A stretch of 64,000 bases of DNA. It comes from Euptelea pleiosperma. Lineage: Eukaryota > Streptophyta > Magnoliopsida > Ranunculales > Eupteleaceae. Made by a program: the position numbers and the translations under genes. Below, piece by piece: positions 47,602 to 58,934 of this stretch. Numbering within the stretch: the first letter of the stretch is position 1; each line of letters opens with the position of its first letter. The notes below the pieces were generated by a model. It ran no database searches, was not told the DNA's origin, and saw only the letters and a list, made by a program, of their open reading frames with translations. Where the stretch lies: assembly GCA_035048495.1 (NCBI GenBank), contig CM068551.1, positions 10,975,248 through 11,039,247 on the forward strand. Direction: 5' to 3'.

Positions 47602-48129
47602 TGTGTACCTATATTTTAAACACGAATCTCGAGGTCTAACTAACCTCTAACTAACTCTTATTATAGGCCTTGCTACACCGTAGCATCTCCCGTGACACAC
47701 TACAACATTTCCTTTAAACTACTTACAGTTATCTTCAACTCCCTCAACTGGGTACATTTATTCTGACTTCTTGGATTTTCTCTATATATTGATCCCTCAT
47801 CCGACTGAAAAAGGGGATGAATGAGTAAGAGAGAGGATTGAATTCAAAGTCAAGCAATGTAACAACACGAGAATTATAGTGGATTGCCTCCGATGAGGCC
47901 GAGGACGTAGTCGCTGGGCCTCCGATGAGGCCGAGGACGTAGTCGTTTGAACTCCGACGACGAACCTCGTAAATAGGTTGTCTCTTTCTTTGTCTCTCTT
48001 ACATCTCTCTCTCTCTCTCTGGCTTGTTCTATCTGTTTTATTTCTTTAAATGCTTACTTGTGCATCAAAACTGGTTTGTGGTGTTGATCCGACAAAGATC
48101 CGACGGCCAAACCGGATTGACCCCCCACA
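47602..48129 (+). repeat. 5' LTR of the 5.6-kb element
   Basis: Carries a tandem duplication near 47886-47945 (CCTCCGATGAGGCCGAGGAC twice) that the 3' LTR lacks, and only a short (CT)n run near 48007. Confidence 0.9.
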
Positions 48130-50689
48130 ATTTGCCGCCGTCTGTGGGAAAGTAGGACAAAAAGTCGTGCCTTCCATCACAAAGAATGTATAGAAAAAAC
48201 AAGAAAGAAACAGAATTACTTTTTTTTATAGCACCATATCAAGATTTACCATTCACGATCTTGGAGAAGGAAAAGCCATTCCATTGCCCCACCGACTTCT
48301 CTATAATCCGACTGCGACTTTGACAACCTTCACCAATATCGGCCAACAAATTTTCAGGCCTACTAGCTTTTGTGCCTCATAGTTCGGTCAACAAATTTTC
48401 AAGCCCCAACAACCCAACCAACTCACTTGAAACCCTCTATAGCTCGGGTGATCACCCTCATACATTGGCCAACATCATGCCGATCTCCACTAGCAGTAGC
48501 ATCATCACCAATTGATCAGATTTCATTCAACCCCCATTCTTTGTAGAACAAGAAAGTGGGATCTGTCGGCAGGAAAACAACCGTCTGCCGTCATCCACCC
48601 GGCCTGGCCGCCTTGCAATGTCCTTCTAGTAGACTGGCAAGTCTACAAAAAAAAAAAATATAGAAGAAGAATGAAAAAAGAGAGGATGCATATCCCCCTC
48701 CCACGATCACCACGGTCGACCAACTACCTTCCTCGGCGACAAGAGGACCTATCCCGATCAACGATGGTGGCAGATCGAAAGAGGTGAGGGGTTTTTCAGC
48801 ACCTCATCTTCATCGACCTCTTTGCCCCATTATGGCAACACCAGGCGCCACCCCGAATAAGCTGACCGTCACCAGCCTGCTCTCCATCTCAGATCTCCGA
48901 TGCTCCGCTACGAAACCAACACCAATTCTAGCTGTACCCATGGGCTCCTCATGACCTCAATTATTGCCCATGGAGACCAGCAAAAAAATTATTTGCAAAA
49001 AAAATACAAAAGAAAGAAAAGAAAGAAAGAATGAAAATAAGAGGAAAGTAATCAAAAGATGCCGCAGAGGAGAAGATTTCTTTTGAGGGGATTGATTAGG
49101 TGTGATTACACACCATATTTGGTGCGTGTCCACCGTGTATCGGGTATTCTCGAATCCCGATCGCCCGTGAGCTCCATAGCTCCGACCATCCATAGCCATT
49201 GGCTAAAAGTACAGGTTCCCAACGGCTCTGATTAAATCAATAAGGTAAGGGCTTGCAACTACAAGGCTTTCAAATCCAACGGTCCACCTTGGCTTGGGTC
49301 AATTGTCGTGGGGTCCAATGCATGTTTGCCAAACGTTCATGCTTCAGCACCACCAATCTCACAAAGACAAACATAGCATCAATCACCACCTCGTTAGAGG
49401 CCTACCAATAACAAAAAAAATAGAGGCAAGCCGACTAGCCATCCATACGGCACCCTCCAATCATCATCGCCCAACTAGCCGCAACCTCGTGGTGCCACCT
49501 CGGCTTGACCTCCCCATTTTTTAGCCTCTCGGCCGACTAACCATCTTGGCCGTTAGCTCCATCCTTGTTCAAAACAAATTTTTTTGACCAAAACGGCTCC
49601 ATCATGGTCAACCAACCTGTCAATGACACCCTTCTTCTTTTGGCTATCGGAGAGGATCCCATGTGCATGGGATCACCCTCACGGATGCCACCTTTCGGTA
49701 ATTCAGGATGTGTGCATCACCTAAGATGGGTGAGATGTCCGCACGGTTTGCCTTTCATTTCTCCATCAGTGAGCTGGTAGCCCCAACGTCATTAACGGCC
49801 AAGATTAGTCAGGCCAATAGCCATGCAACGCTTGGTTATCAATATTTATCAACAATATTCTCGCCATTCTAAGAATTAATCATCATGACCGAAATTCTCT
49901 AAAAACTTCTTTGCTTAGGTCCTGACGAGCTTTAAAATCTTTAGATGCCATGTGCATCAACGTCATCATGAAGCCTAGAGCAACATATATACCTCGCAGA
50001 TTCCGCTTGTTACAAAGTCATCAGTCACATAGCAGTTTGTTCTTTGGATGCTACAAACATCAACGCCACTGGTACGACAATCGCTTCGCCCATGGCACGA
50101 CAAATCGTCTATCACCTCATTCAACGTCGGTCGGAATAAGTCAGTTGGCATTCTTATGTTCCTTCATGGCTTGTTGGCTAACAGAAGAAAGAAATGAAGA
50201 TGACATTTTTTTCTTCTGGTAGCACCCATCCACTGTCTTCGTCTTCACATCCGTCCTGATCACCGCCCCTGTAGTGTGCCTTTCTCGATAATGTAAGGCA
50301 GGAGAACACAACACGGAAGAAAGGAAAGTTATTTTCATAGGCGAAGAAGAAAATTTTGTACTTGGGGGCTAATTCGGTGTGTGGTAACAGTGTAACACAC
50401 CATTCTTGGCCCGCTTTGCTCGGCTTTGGCACGACTTCATCGCGGTATCTCGGCCACTCTCCTCCCCGCTTGCAAATTAATGAGGAGAAAACAAAATAAC
50501 AGGAAAAAAAAATTCAAAAGCATAAAAGGCAACACGTGAAGTGGCGTATAGGATATAGTTTATTTTGGGACTACTTAGGTGTATGCCAATACACCATACT
50601 TGGTGTGCACACCAATCCCTCTCTTCGCTTTCTTTTATAAACGTGTAAACATGTACAACACATACTACTCCACCTTGGCCACCTTGCCG

Positions 50690-51052
50690 ATATGCTCCAT
50701 CTCGGCCCCTTGCCGACATGCTCAAGTCGGTCATCTTGCCGACATGCTTAACTCAGCCACCTTGCCTACATACTCCACCTCGGTCCTTTGCCAGCATGCT
50801 CCACCTCGGCCCTTTCCGACATACTCCTCCTCGGCTCCTTGCCGACATGCTCCACCTCGGCCCTTGCCAACATACTCGATCTCGGATACTTTGCCAACAT
50901 GCTCCTCCTCAGCCCTTACCTCGGCCACTTTGCCGGCATGCTCAACCACCTTGCCAACATACTCGATCTCGGACACTTTGCCAACATGCTCCTCATCGGC
51001 CCTTACCTCGGCCACTTTGTCGGCATGCTCAACCACCTTGCCGACATGCAAA
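50690..51052 (+). repeat. short tandem repeats (GCCGACATGCTCCACCTCGG units)
   Basis: About a dozen imperfect units of 25-30 bp containing CTTGCC.ACAT.CTC and ACCTCGGCC. A higher-order repeat of about 90 bp occurs twice (about 50862-50951 and 50952-51040). Every frame stays partly open because of the repeat, but no protein is implied. Confidence 0.85.
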
Positions 51053-51762
51053 AGATGAAAGCTAGGCCGTACAAAAGAAATTAGTTTTGGGGTCCATACA
51101 CCCAATGAAACCCAAAAGTGAGAAAACAACAAAAGTCAAAAATAAAGATGAGAAAGCAAGGGAAAGCTAGTGCATATGTGGCCTCATTAGCCGACAACGT
51201 CTTAACCTCACAGGATGCTTTCCAAAGCATACATCTCATCGCAAAGCGCATCTCTCGGATTTCTCTGCATCTTCTCATAAACTTTTCTCAACAAAGTTAC
51301 CAACCGACTAGCTTCAACTTCACAACCAGCATCAACCTAGTGGACAAAACTCACCTGTGCATCCGACATCATTATCTCATGATCAACTCACCTCTCGGAT
51401 AGCAAGTTCTATTTTTTCGATCAACACACGGACAACCACTTCATCAGCCAGCTAAGATACCTCCTGACAGACAAGTCACCTGTAGGCAAATTATCTCATA
51501 AGCTGCCTCTCGTGGCTAGCAATTTCATCAGTCGACTACAGCTCTAGTAGCTCCATCATGGCAACATCATACCTCTTAGATAAATCATCAAGAAGTAACC
51601 AACTTCTCAAAACCAAGCAAAAATCTTGGCCAATCAGCAAAACTCAATCAGCAATTATCACACAACAATATCAAAACTAAGAGCTTCATGTACAAACACT
51701 CTACATTGGGGGCTTCGTCAACGATCGCTCTCCATCTCTAAAAAGACCCCCGCAAGGGCCAA

Positions 51763-52310
51763 AAGTCCTATCCAAAGCTGGCCAAGGCACCCAAGTCCTT
51801 CTCAGCTCATAGTCAAAGGCAAAACGGGACCTTGACTACATATGGTTGGCATCCTTCAAGAGCAGGCACAATCTGCCTTGATGCATGATAACTTTATCCC
51901 TCTCGAAGGAAGAAGAAGTCCTGTCCAAAGTAGGCCAAGGCACTCAAGTCCTTCTCGACTCATAGCCAAAGGCGAAACGGGACCTTGACACATATGGTTG
52001 GCATCCTTCAAGAGCAGGCACAATCCGCCTTGATGCATGATAACTTTATCCCTCTCGAAAGAGGAATACGTCCTGTCTAAAGCGGGCCAAGGTACCTAAG
52101 TCCTTCTCAGCTCATAGCCAAAGGCGAAACGGGACCTTGACACATATGGTTGGCATCCTTCAAGAGCAAGCATAGTCCACCTTGATGCATGATAACTGTA
52201 TTCCTCTCCGAAGGAGGAAGAAGTCCTGTCCAAAGCAGGCTAAGGCACCCAAGTCCTTCTCGGCTCACATGCTATGGCAATACGGAACCTTGATAGGTAG
52301 TATCATCCAC
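51763..52310 (+). repeat. 153-bp tandem repeat, about 3.5 copies
   Basis: AAGTCCTGTCCAAAG and CAAGTCCTTCTC recur with starts at 51763, 51916, 52068 and 52221. Units share GGGACCTTGAC, ATGGTTGGCATCCTTCAAGA and TTGATGCATGATAAC. It lies in the interior of the non-autonomous LTR element, near its 3' end. Confidence 0.93.
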
Positions 52311-52687
52311 CAGATTTCGGCGTAGTTTCATCCTGAGGGGTGACAGATCAAACATACATCTCCAAAGAGGCCAAGAGTCTTGTTCCGACAGGCCATGATA
52401 CTTTTACAAGACCTGTATCACGAGGCCTCAGCATATCATAATCACTATCATGATCATTCATCATTGTCATTCATCATCAACATCAACATACATCACCCAT
52501 CATTACATCGATATCATCGCCATGGTCGGACAGACATGCTCCATGAGCTTCGACATACACGCTCCCAAGAGCCCCACCAAACATCCTCGCAAGAGCCCAA
52601 GCTCACATCAGATGACATTTACTTTTTATTCTTCTCGAAGGCAGACCATCTCTCATAGTCGAGCTCCACCTCCGAGAGGGGGCTATG

Positions 52688-53058
52688 TGTGTACCTATAT
52701 TTTTAAACACGAATCTCGAGGTCTAACTAACCTCTAACTAACTCTTATTATAGGCCTTGCTACACCGTAGCATCTCCCGTGACACACTACAACATTTCCT
52801 TTAAACTACTTACAGTTATCTTCAACTCCCTCAACTAGGTACATTTATTCTGACTTCTTGGATTTTCTCTATATATAGATTCCTCATCCGACTGAAAAAG
52901 GGGATGAATGAGTGAGAGAGAGGATTGAATTCAAAGTCAAGCAATGTAAGAACACAAGAGAATTATAGTGGATTGCCTCCGATGAGGCCGAGGACGTAGT
53001 TGCTGGAACTCCGACAACGAACCTCGTAAACAGGTTGTCTCTTTCTTTGTCTCTCTTA

Positions 53059-53132
<74 letters not shown>

Positions 53133-53240
53133 GCTTGTTCTATCTGTTTTATTTCTTTAAATGCTTACTTGTGCATTAAAACTGGTTTGTGGTGTCGATC
53201 CGACAAAGATCCAACGGCCAAACCGGATCGATCCCCCACA
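52688..53240 (+). repeat. 3' LTR of the 5.6-kb element
   Basis: Matches the 5' LTR with a few substitutions. It has a long (CT)n run at about 53058-53128 and a single copy of the GATGAGGCCGAGGACGTAG unit. Confidence 0.9.
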
Positions 53241-53846
53241 ATAAGCATTTTCGATCTTGGTGGTCTCCTTGAACAATGTAGTGACCAAGACACATGTGAA
53301 CATTTAGCAAGAAATTGATTTATGGATATAAACTTGGCCTTGATGCTATTCCTATTCGGATGCGTGTACGACTCGGACCCTAGGGAAGCAACCGAAGGCC
53401 ACCGACTACTTCATGAGGGAAAATGTTGCCGAGATCATGGACTGACTCGCAATGATTGATATGTCGATAACAAAACACAAGTCGGGTCCGGTAGACCAAG
53501 GATCGGGGCTTGACATAAACACATACATACAACCCAACTCACATGTGTAAAATTACCAAAATGAACCTACAAGGATAATTATCGAAATACCCTTCAAGGA
53601 GAATTTTGTGTGTTACATAGACTTCGTATCTATGTTTTAAGAATAACCGAGACATGATATCTCAATTAAATTATGACTTTCTATCTCGGTTTTTCGGTTA
53701 ACTGAAATTGAAATTTTTTATAACTGACTTTTTTCGGATAAATGAAAAACGACAGTTATTTTCATCATTTTCCTTTTTTTTTTTTTAATTTTCATTTTTG
53801 AAAAATTTAAATTTGAAAATTTGAATTTCAACGTCATTTTCCCATT

Positions 53847-54508
53847 GGGTAATTTTAGTCGCACCCCACAAAATGTGAGGGCACTTTCGCCTTGGTTTTT
53901 TACCATATTTTTTTATTACGAAAATGCCCTTTTGAAAAAAAAGTTACGCACCCTCTGATCGACTGTTTTTTCTGCAGAAGTTTTACTCGTTGTGAGCAAA
54001 ACTTTTCACAACCGGGTGTGACCGAATCCAGTTACAAGCCACAATAGGAGTCACGTGGCACAATCATTGTGGACACTGACCGTACAGATGTTTGACCAGT
54101 CCCTCGGTGGACCTCCAAACCAAAAATCAACCTGATTAGTGAATTCAAGTGTTGGATTGAAGTCATTTTCGTGGGTTGATTTTAACCATAGGAATCTGAG
54201 CATTATTGATTGTTCTTTGGGTGCAAAGATCCAAAGGTTGTAAATCACTAATCAGGCCGATTTGGTTTGCGGGTCCACCGAGGGACTGGCCAAACATCCA
54301 TATGATCAGTGTCCACTAAGAATGTGCCACATGGCTCCTATTGTGGGTTGTGACTGGCTTCGATCACAACCCTTTGTGACAAGTTTTACTCGTTATTCTC
54401 TTGTGCTGAAATAGGGGAAGGGTGCCCTCACAAAGTTAGAAATCTAAGTGGGGTGCTCTCAACAGGTCAGGTGCCCTCACATTTTGTGGGGTGCGATTAA
54501 AATTACCC
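53847..54508. mobile_element. 662-bp foldback MITE with 9-bp flanks (Mutator-like?)
   Basis: The ends GGGTAATTTTAGTCGCACCC (left) and GGGTGCGATTAAAATTACCC-type (right) are inverted. The arms continue with CCACAAAATGTGAGGGCAC and, farther in, GGTTGTGACTGG / CACGTGGCAC / AAACATC. The flanks TTTCCCATT and TTTCCCCAT match at 7 of 9 positions, which would fit a Mutator-type target duplication. It is inserted in a CGTTATAACG-family repeat. Confidence 0.8.
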
Positions 54509-54840
54509 TTTCCCCATATTTGCCCCTGTCGGCCATTTTAACGAAAAAATATATGGTAATGCCCCCAGTCCGTTATAACGACCTCTTTTAAACCTTGAGT
54601 GGAACCATTGAAAAGCTGAAGTAAGATGTACACATGAAAAGAAAGAAGGAAGCATTCTTATATGAATTCACCTTGCAGCAAGGTCAGAAACATCATCACT
54701 TCCTCTAGGAGCCTTTAGGAGAACTTGGTCTCTATTACCCAAGGTGTTCACTACTAGTATATACAAGAAGACCAAACGATCATATTCCAAAAAAAAAAAG
54801 GGAAAAAAATTTGCAGATTTTTGAAATGCATTCATGTTGA

Positions 54841-57800
54841 TCATATGTAGTAGTTCATACCCACTTGAAGCAAGTTCTTGTTTGGAATCTGCAGATCCAC
54901 AAATCCTTGCCTGAAATTCCTTCTTAAGAAGTCGTATGCATAATCCACCACAAATTTCTTTAGCAGACAAGAATCCTCACTAGCCCTCACCTCACTATGA
55001 CCCAATAGGTACACTACGCCGGAGCTTCTTGATTTTTCCAAAAAGTGGATCTCTTCTTCTTCTTCTTCTTCTGCTCTGCCTATGTATTCCTGGTTTGCCA
55101 CTGTTGTAACATCCTCACATGGGCTATCCTGGTTCTCCATCCTAATGAATGACTTGAGATGTTCCATCAACAAGTTCTCAAACTCCTCACTCCCAACCCT
55201 TCTGTCCCGATACCCATACCTCGCTACGCACCTATACATCTTGTAGTCTTTAGGCCCCACCCGCCTGAGCAAGAACCTTTCATCGGTCGGGACCTTGTTC
55301 ACTGGTAGGTATTTAACGGAGACGAAGACCAATACAGAATGTATAGCTGGAAGGTTTGTTAGGAAGTGGGAGAATATGGCCGGGATTCCTTGAGTTAGCT
55401 CGGTGTAGAGTAGCCCAACACCAGGAACTCTTGTGATGCCCAGATCAGAACCGAGGGTAATTAGATACTGAGTTGACACTTTCTTTTCTACTTCGAAGGC
55501 ATAACGCTTAGCGTGTATATAGTGCCACACATACATAACGAAAAAGAGCAGTGCGGCGAAGGAGAGAGGGAGGTACCCGCCTTTGTTGAACTTGTAGAGT
55601 ACTGAAGAGAAGTAGAGGATCTCGAAGGAACCAAAACAAAGAACGAAGAGGGCAACGAGGACAAGACTGGTTTGCCATATCATTAGCATTATTAGAACGA
55701 GTAGCGAAGTGGTAACCAGCATCACAGCAACGACAGCAATCCCTGCAGATTTATCAGGAAAAAAAAAATAAGATCAGTATCAGAGTAAAAGAAAAATATA
55801 ATTAACACCACTCCATGGTGAAATATATATGAAAAATTGCTGAACTATTACCATAAGCATTTCCTATCTTGGTGGTCTCCTTGAACGATGCAGTGACCAA
55901 GACACATGCGAACATTAGCAAGAAATTGATTTCTGGAATATAAACCTGGCCTTCATGCTTGTCAGACGTGTGCACGACTCGGACTCTAGGGAAGCAACCC
56001 AAGGCCATCGACTGCTTCACAATGGAAAATGTTGCAGAGATCATGGCCTGACTCGCGATGATTGATGCTAAGACGGCGGTAATAAACATAGGCCAATATA
56101 CCGAATCTGTTCGGCGCCCGCGACAAAAAAAATTTGTTTAGATTTCAAACTTGTTAAATTCTAATCCAACACAAAAAACAACAACCAGGGTTCTTACCAG
56201 GAGTAGATTTGTAGAAAGCATCATAGACATCAATGGGGAACTTGGACAGATAAGCAGCTTGACCAACGTAAGCACAAACCAGACATGGGTACACTAAGCC
56301 AGTAAACGCAATCTGGCGGAGAAAGAAGTTCAAATTAGTTTTTAAAAGAAAAGAATCAGAATATTGATTGTCACTCTTATGATCTTATCTGTTCTTGGCA
56401 GAAATTGAAATATTTAAATGTTGGAAGTCAAGAACAAACCTGAATTGATCTTACAGAGAAGTGTCCCAAATCCGCGAACATGGCTTCGGTTCCTGTTCCA
56501 TGACATGCACGTGATCAACTTCAGATTACATCATTATCTGACTTACATTATTTAACGTAATTAGCTGTATTGGTAAAGTCAGTTTGGTATTCGAGTACCC
56601 AAATATATATAATTCTCGAATCCCACGGTTGAAAATCAACCGATGAAAGGAGATAAATCCAACAGTTAGAAACCAGCAACCAAGCTGATTTTTGGTCTAT
56701 AGGTCTATCTAGTGATGGTTCTATTATCCATACGGACATTGATCTCTAAGAATAAGCCACGTGGCTTTTTTTTTGTATGTTAAGGCAATGTTCTAAAACT
56801 CGGAACTCGGACTCAACTCGGAAGTCCATTGGGTTGAGTCACCTCGATAACTCAGGAGTTGACTTGGTTAGTCATTAAATTAATTATTATATATTTATAT
56901 AAATAAAAAATAATATTTATTAATAAACATTTGAAATATCATAAAATATAGAAAAAATATTAAAAACATTTAGAAATTCACAAAGAAATCAGCCTTTAGA
57001 AGATTGACTCAGCTGAGTTTTGAGTCAACTCGGCCGAGTTTCCGAGTCAGATAGGTGGGGCTTGCTATTCGAGTTTGTATGCTGAGTCGACTCGAAATAC
57101 AATCAAGTCGAGTCAACTTGGGACTGACTCGGCAAGTTTTAAAACATATAAGTGTTAATCAGGTATTTGGGGTACCCATTGGCACCCACAAATATTCTAC
57201 ACAAGCTTTTTCTCGATTATATGGGTAGTGTTCGGGAATTCTTTTTTTGGAAGTGTTTCTCCAGCTTTTGGTGCTGAATAGCGCTTCCTTAGCATAAATC
57301 TATGTTTGGTTTGTAAAAGCGACTTGGCTTCCAGCATCTAGAAGAAGCTAGAATCGCTTTTGCGAGAAGCATATCATCTAGAAGAAGCTAGAAGCGCTTT
57401 TGCGAGAAGCATATCATCGTCAAAACGGGTCTCACATTTAGACCTTTTTGTCCCCACTTTTTCTTTCATATTATCAAATAACTTTTAAAACCCTTAAACC
57501 CTAACTTTATAATCAGATGATTACAACTACCATGGACCAAATGTATAAATTGTGACAGCCAAGATATGAATGGTTTACCAGTCATGCAGAGGACAATTCC
57601 TCCAAGAGAGATCCATGCCTGTTTCGGGTCGCCATTGAAATACCGAAATATGTAGACCGGATTGAAGGCTTTCATCACCGATGAATCGTGTCGGATCAAG
57701 TTGAACAACCCGATAATCCCGATGAACAAGTACCATATCAAGATCGCCGGAGCAAACATGTACCCAACTTTATCGGTTCCAAATCTCTGAATTGAGAACA

Positions 57801-58890
57801 AAACCACTAAAATTGCAACAGAGATCATCACCACCACGTCTGGAGAATCATGAAAACAAAAAATTATATAAGATCAATAACCAAAATATGAATATTTTGA
57901 GAAGAAATCACTCCAAAAAAACCCCTACCTTTACTCAGATTTGCATCAATTTTCCTCACTCCATCCACAGCTGACAAAACTGAAAACAATTTTCAAACGT
58001 TAATTTTTATTTTATTTTAAATTAACATGCAAACACAAAGATAATTAAATGATCATGATCAAATCAGATATTGGACGGTCAGAAATATCCTACTGGTACG
58101 TGAAAGTTTATTCCCTAGCTAGCCTTTTGTTGTTTCTTGCATCTACTTGTGGGCCCACTGAATTAAATCAGTTGCAATCATGCATCATGGAAGGAAAAGT
58201 CATTGGTCGACAGCCCAAATAACTGGTGTCAAAAAAATAATGGATCGGGTGGGTGGGAATGAGTGGGCCTTATTTAATTGTGTTACTAAAATAAAAGATT
58301 CTTAGTTTGATTCCTAATTCCAAGTCAAGACTCAAGGACCTCTTTTTGTGAAAACTGAACAGGCAGAACCCGACAGAAACCTGGCTACAACTCATTCACA
58401 AGATATTCATGAATAATTCAGATCCTCGACTCTAGGGTAGTGCATCATCCTATGAAAGCCGTTCAAATCCAATGGCTAGAGATCATCAATCAGGCTGATT
58501 TTGATGTGTAGGTTCATCAGTGGTGGGCCAATCATTCATGGTTCAGTGGGCCCCAAAGAGTGAAATATGCTCTAGCGAGTGAATTTTTGTCAGAGAGAGA
58601 GAGAGAGAGACCTGAAATGCAAGGAGTGAGGACGCCATCTCCTATGACCATGGAAGTACCAAGGAGAGAAACAGTGAGAAGACATGTTTTAGCAAAAGAG
58701 CTTCTTTCCAAGGCTTCTTTGATCTTCTCAGCTCTCTTCAAATGTTTGTTAGGGATCTCCAATTTATAAGCCGAAAGCTTCATTTCGTCTTCTCCTTGTT
58801 GGCTGCTCGGTATCGCACTCACCTTTGAATGTCTACAAATCAACGAATACATCGCAAACGTACCACCTGTGAATCAAAAACACCAGTGTG

Positions 58891-58934
<44 letters not shown>

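Larger units (their letters stand above)
47602..53240 (+). mobile_element. 5.6-kb non-autonomous LTR retrotransposon (LARD-like)
   Basis: LTRs at 47602-48129 and 52688-53240 start TGTGTACC and end CCCCCACA, flanked by the 5-bp duplication ATAAG (47597-47601 and 53241-53245). After the 5' LTR comes ATTTGCCGCCGTCTGTGGGA, similar to the leader of many plant gypsy elements (the usual form has GGCGCC). The 3' LTR is preceded by the purine tract GAGAGGGGG. The 4.6-kb interior has no recognisable gag, RT or integrase. It is rich in tandem repeats, so the element must have been mobilised in trans. Confidence 0.9.
46993..53480 (-). pseudogene. broken partial copy of HAK transporter (intron 8 and exon 8), split by insertions
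   Basis: 46993-47026 (ACAATTAACACCACTTCATGG) matches intron 8 of the HAK gene at about 55799-55827. 53241-53480 matches exon 8 at about 55852-56088 (CTTGGTGGTCTCCTTGAAC..TG.AGTGACCAAGACACATG). A MITE (47027-47582) and an LTR element (47602-53240) lie between the two. The exon copy has frameshifts and many C-to-T/G-to-A changes, so it is non-functional. It lies on the same strand as, and 3' to, the intact gene, consistent with an old partial tandem duplication. Homology to exon 8 ends about 20 bp before its upstream splice site; then GTCGGGTCCGG follows, the same junction as at 12.45 and 26.21 kb. Confidence 0.88.

Noticed and set aside
50579..51132. Several overlapping ORFs of 95-160 codons on both strands
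   Set aside because: Open in many frames because of the tandem repeat; nothing matches a protein family.
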